Positions 63,487-63,727 of a stretch of 63,727 nt of DNA are shown here, in pieces. Within the stretch, counting starts at the first letter, position 1; each line of letters begins with the position of its first letter. The notes under the pieces were generated by a model. It had not been told where the DNA came from. It saw nothing but the letters and a program-made list of their open reading frames with translations, and did not search any database. The stretch lies in assembly GCA_905234995.1 (NCBI GenBank), contig CAJOJV010000004.1:1-63727 (forward strand), given 5' to 3'. A program made the translations under genes and the position numbers. Origin of the DNA: an uncultured Eubacterium sp. (GTDB taxonomy: Bacteria; Bacillota; Clostridia; Oscillospirales; Acutalibacteraceae).

Positions 63487-63627
63487 ATGAAAAAAGCGGC
63501 AATCATTTTCTGCGTGATTTTCGTGCTGACGCTTGCCGTGCCTGCGCTTACAAATGCAGTTATTCAGGCTCAGACGAAGGAGCAGGCAAGCCGGAGCGAG
63601 CTTGTGACGATATTTGAAGAGGGATGA
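63487..63627 (+). CDS. Small secreted or membrane peptide, 46 residues
   Basis: A short open frame starting at ATG 63487 with AAGGTG six bases upstream. The N-terminus (MKKAAIIFCVIFVLTLAVPAL) is a signal peptide or single membrane helix with possible cleavage after TNA; the rest is charged (QTKEQASRSELVTIFEEG). No cysteine pattern or known bacteriocin motif is seen. It is divergent from citrate synthase. Confidence 0.5.
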   Translation: MKKAAIIFCVIFVLTLAVPALTNAVIQAQTKEQASRSELVTIFEEG

Positions 63628-63675
63628 TAAATCGGAGTTTGTCGGGGTGTTTCAGGAAGAATGAACGCATACAAT

Positions 63676-63702
63676 TGTAGGGGACGGCGACCCCGACGTC
63701 CC
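63676..63702. repeat. Hairpin repeat, copy 3, inverted orientation
   Basis: TGTAG then GGGACG (63681-63686) pairing with CGTCCC (63697-63702). Read on the minus strand it is GGGACG-TCGGGGTCGC-CGTCCC-CTACA, matching the copies at 30147 and 30200. Confidence 0.75.
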
Positions 63703-63727
63703 GCGCGCTGCGAGCCCGATTAATTGA

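Noticed and set aside
1-63727. CRISPR arrays, tRNA or rRNA genes, prophage or insertion sequences
   Set aside because: No regularly spaced direct repeats, tRNA T-loop sequences, transposase or phage structural proteins were seen.

Overview
This window is chromosomal DNA of a Bacillota bacterium, most likely a gut Clostridia member of the Ruminococcaceae/Oscillospiraceae type (inferred from gene content; no 16S gene is present). Supporting signs are Gram-positive syntenies (ylxM-ffh, yqzL-recO, darA-holB-ricT), an AGGAGG-type ribosome binding site before almost every gene, a T-box leader on pheST, the Zn-ribbon form of ribosomal protein S14, and intracellular glycan-handling genes typical of gut clostridia.

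Layout. 1-1265: ylxM and a frameshifted ffh, cut by the window edge. 1384-3231: a secreted protein made of aromatic cell-wall-binding repeats. 3280-9816 (minus): a housekeeping operon for a CBS/CorC protein, phoH, ybeY, era, yqzL, recO and mutS2. 9822-12200: an FkbM-type methyltransferase and an MscS channel. 12249-15306 (minus): a GPH-type sugar symporter and a sialidase-like protein. 15393-18581: an iron-containing alcohol dehydrogenase and a membrane-anchored carboxylesterase. 18590-22355: T-box-controlled pheST. 22363-23030: ireB and a small unknown protein. 23097-24256 (minus): a NahK-like sugar 1-kinase. 24320-25669: an OxlT-like transporter. 25677-28774 (minus): a membrane-fusion adaptor and a MacB-like permease with no ATPase gene beside them. 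28828-33203 (minus): purE, purM, purN, a PurO-type IMP cyclohydrolase and purD.

33282-48949 (minus) is the full S10-spc-alpha ribosomal protein supercluster, with secY, adk, map, infA and rpoA, transcribed from a consensus promoter through a leader of about 280 nt rich in hairpins. After it come an acyltransferase, a PAP2 phosphatase, a J-domain protein, a methyltransferase with a GNAT enzyme, an amino-acid ABC transporter whose promoter region carries an ArgR-like palindrome, and an overlapping GNAT-GH30-trmO operon. The end holds a 2[4Fe-4S] ferredoxin, ricT, holB, darA, an unknown membrane protein, citrate synthase and a 46-residue secreted peptide.

Most of the window is ordinary core genome. 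The items that stand out are the ffh frameshift, the S10 leader, two families of short intergenic repeats (one a hairpin with compensatory stem changes, ending in CTACA), operator-like repeats at three promoters, and the adaptor/permease pair lacking its ATPase. I found no CRISPR array, prophage, insertion sequence, tRNA or rRNA gene, and no clear new multi-gene system.
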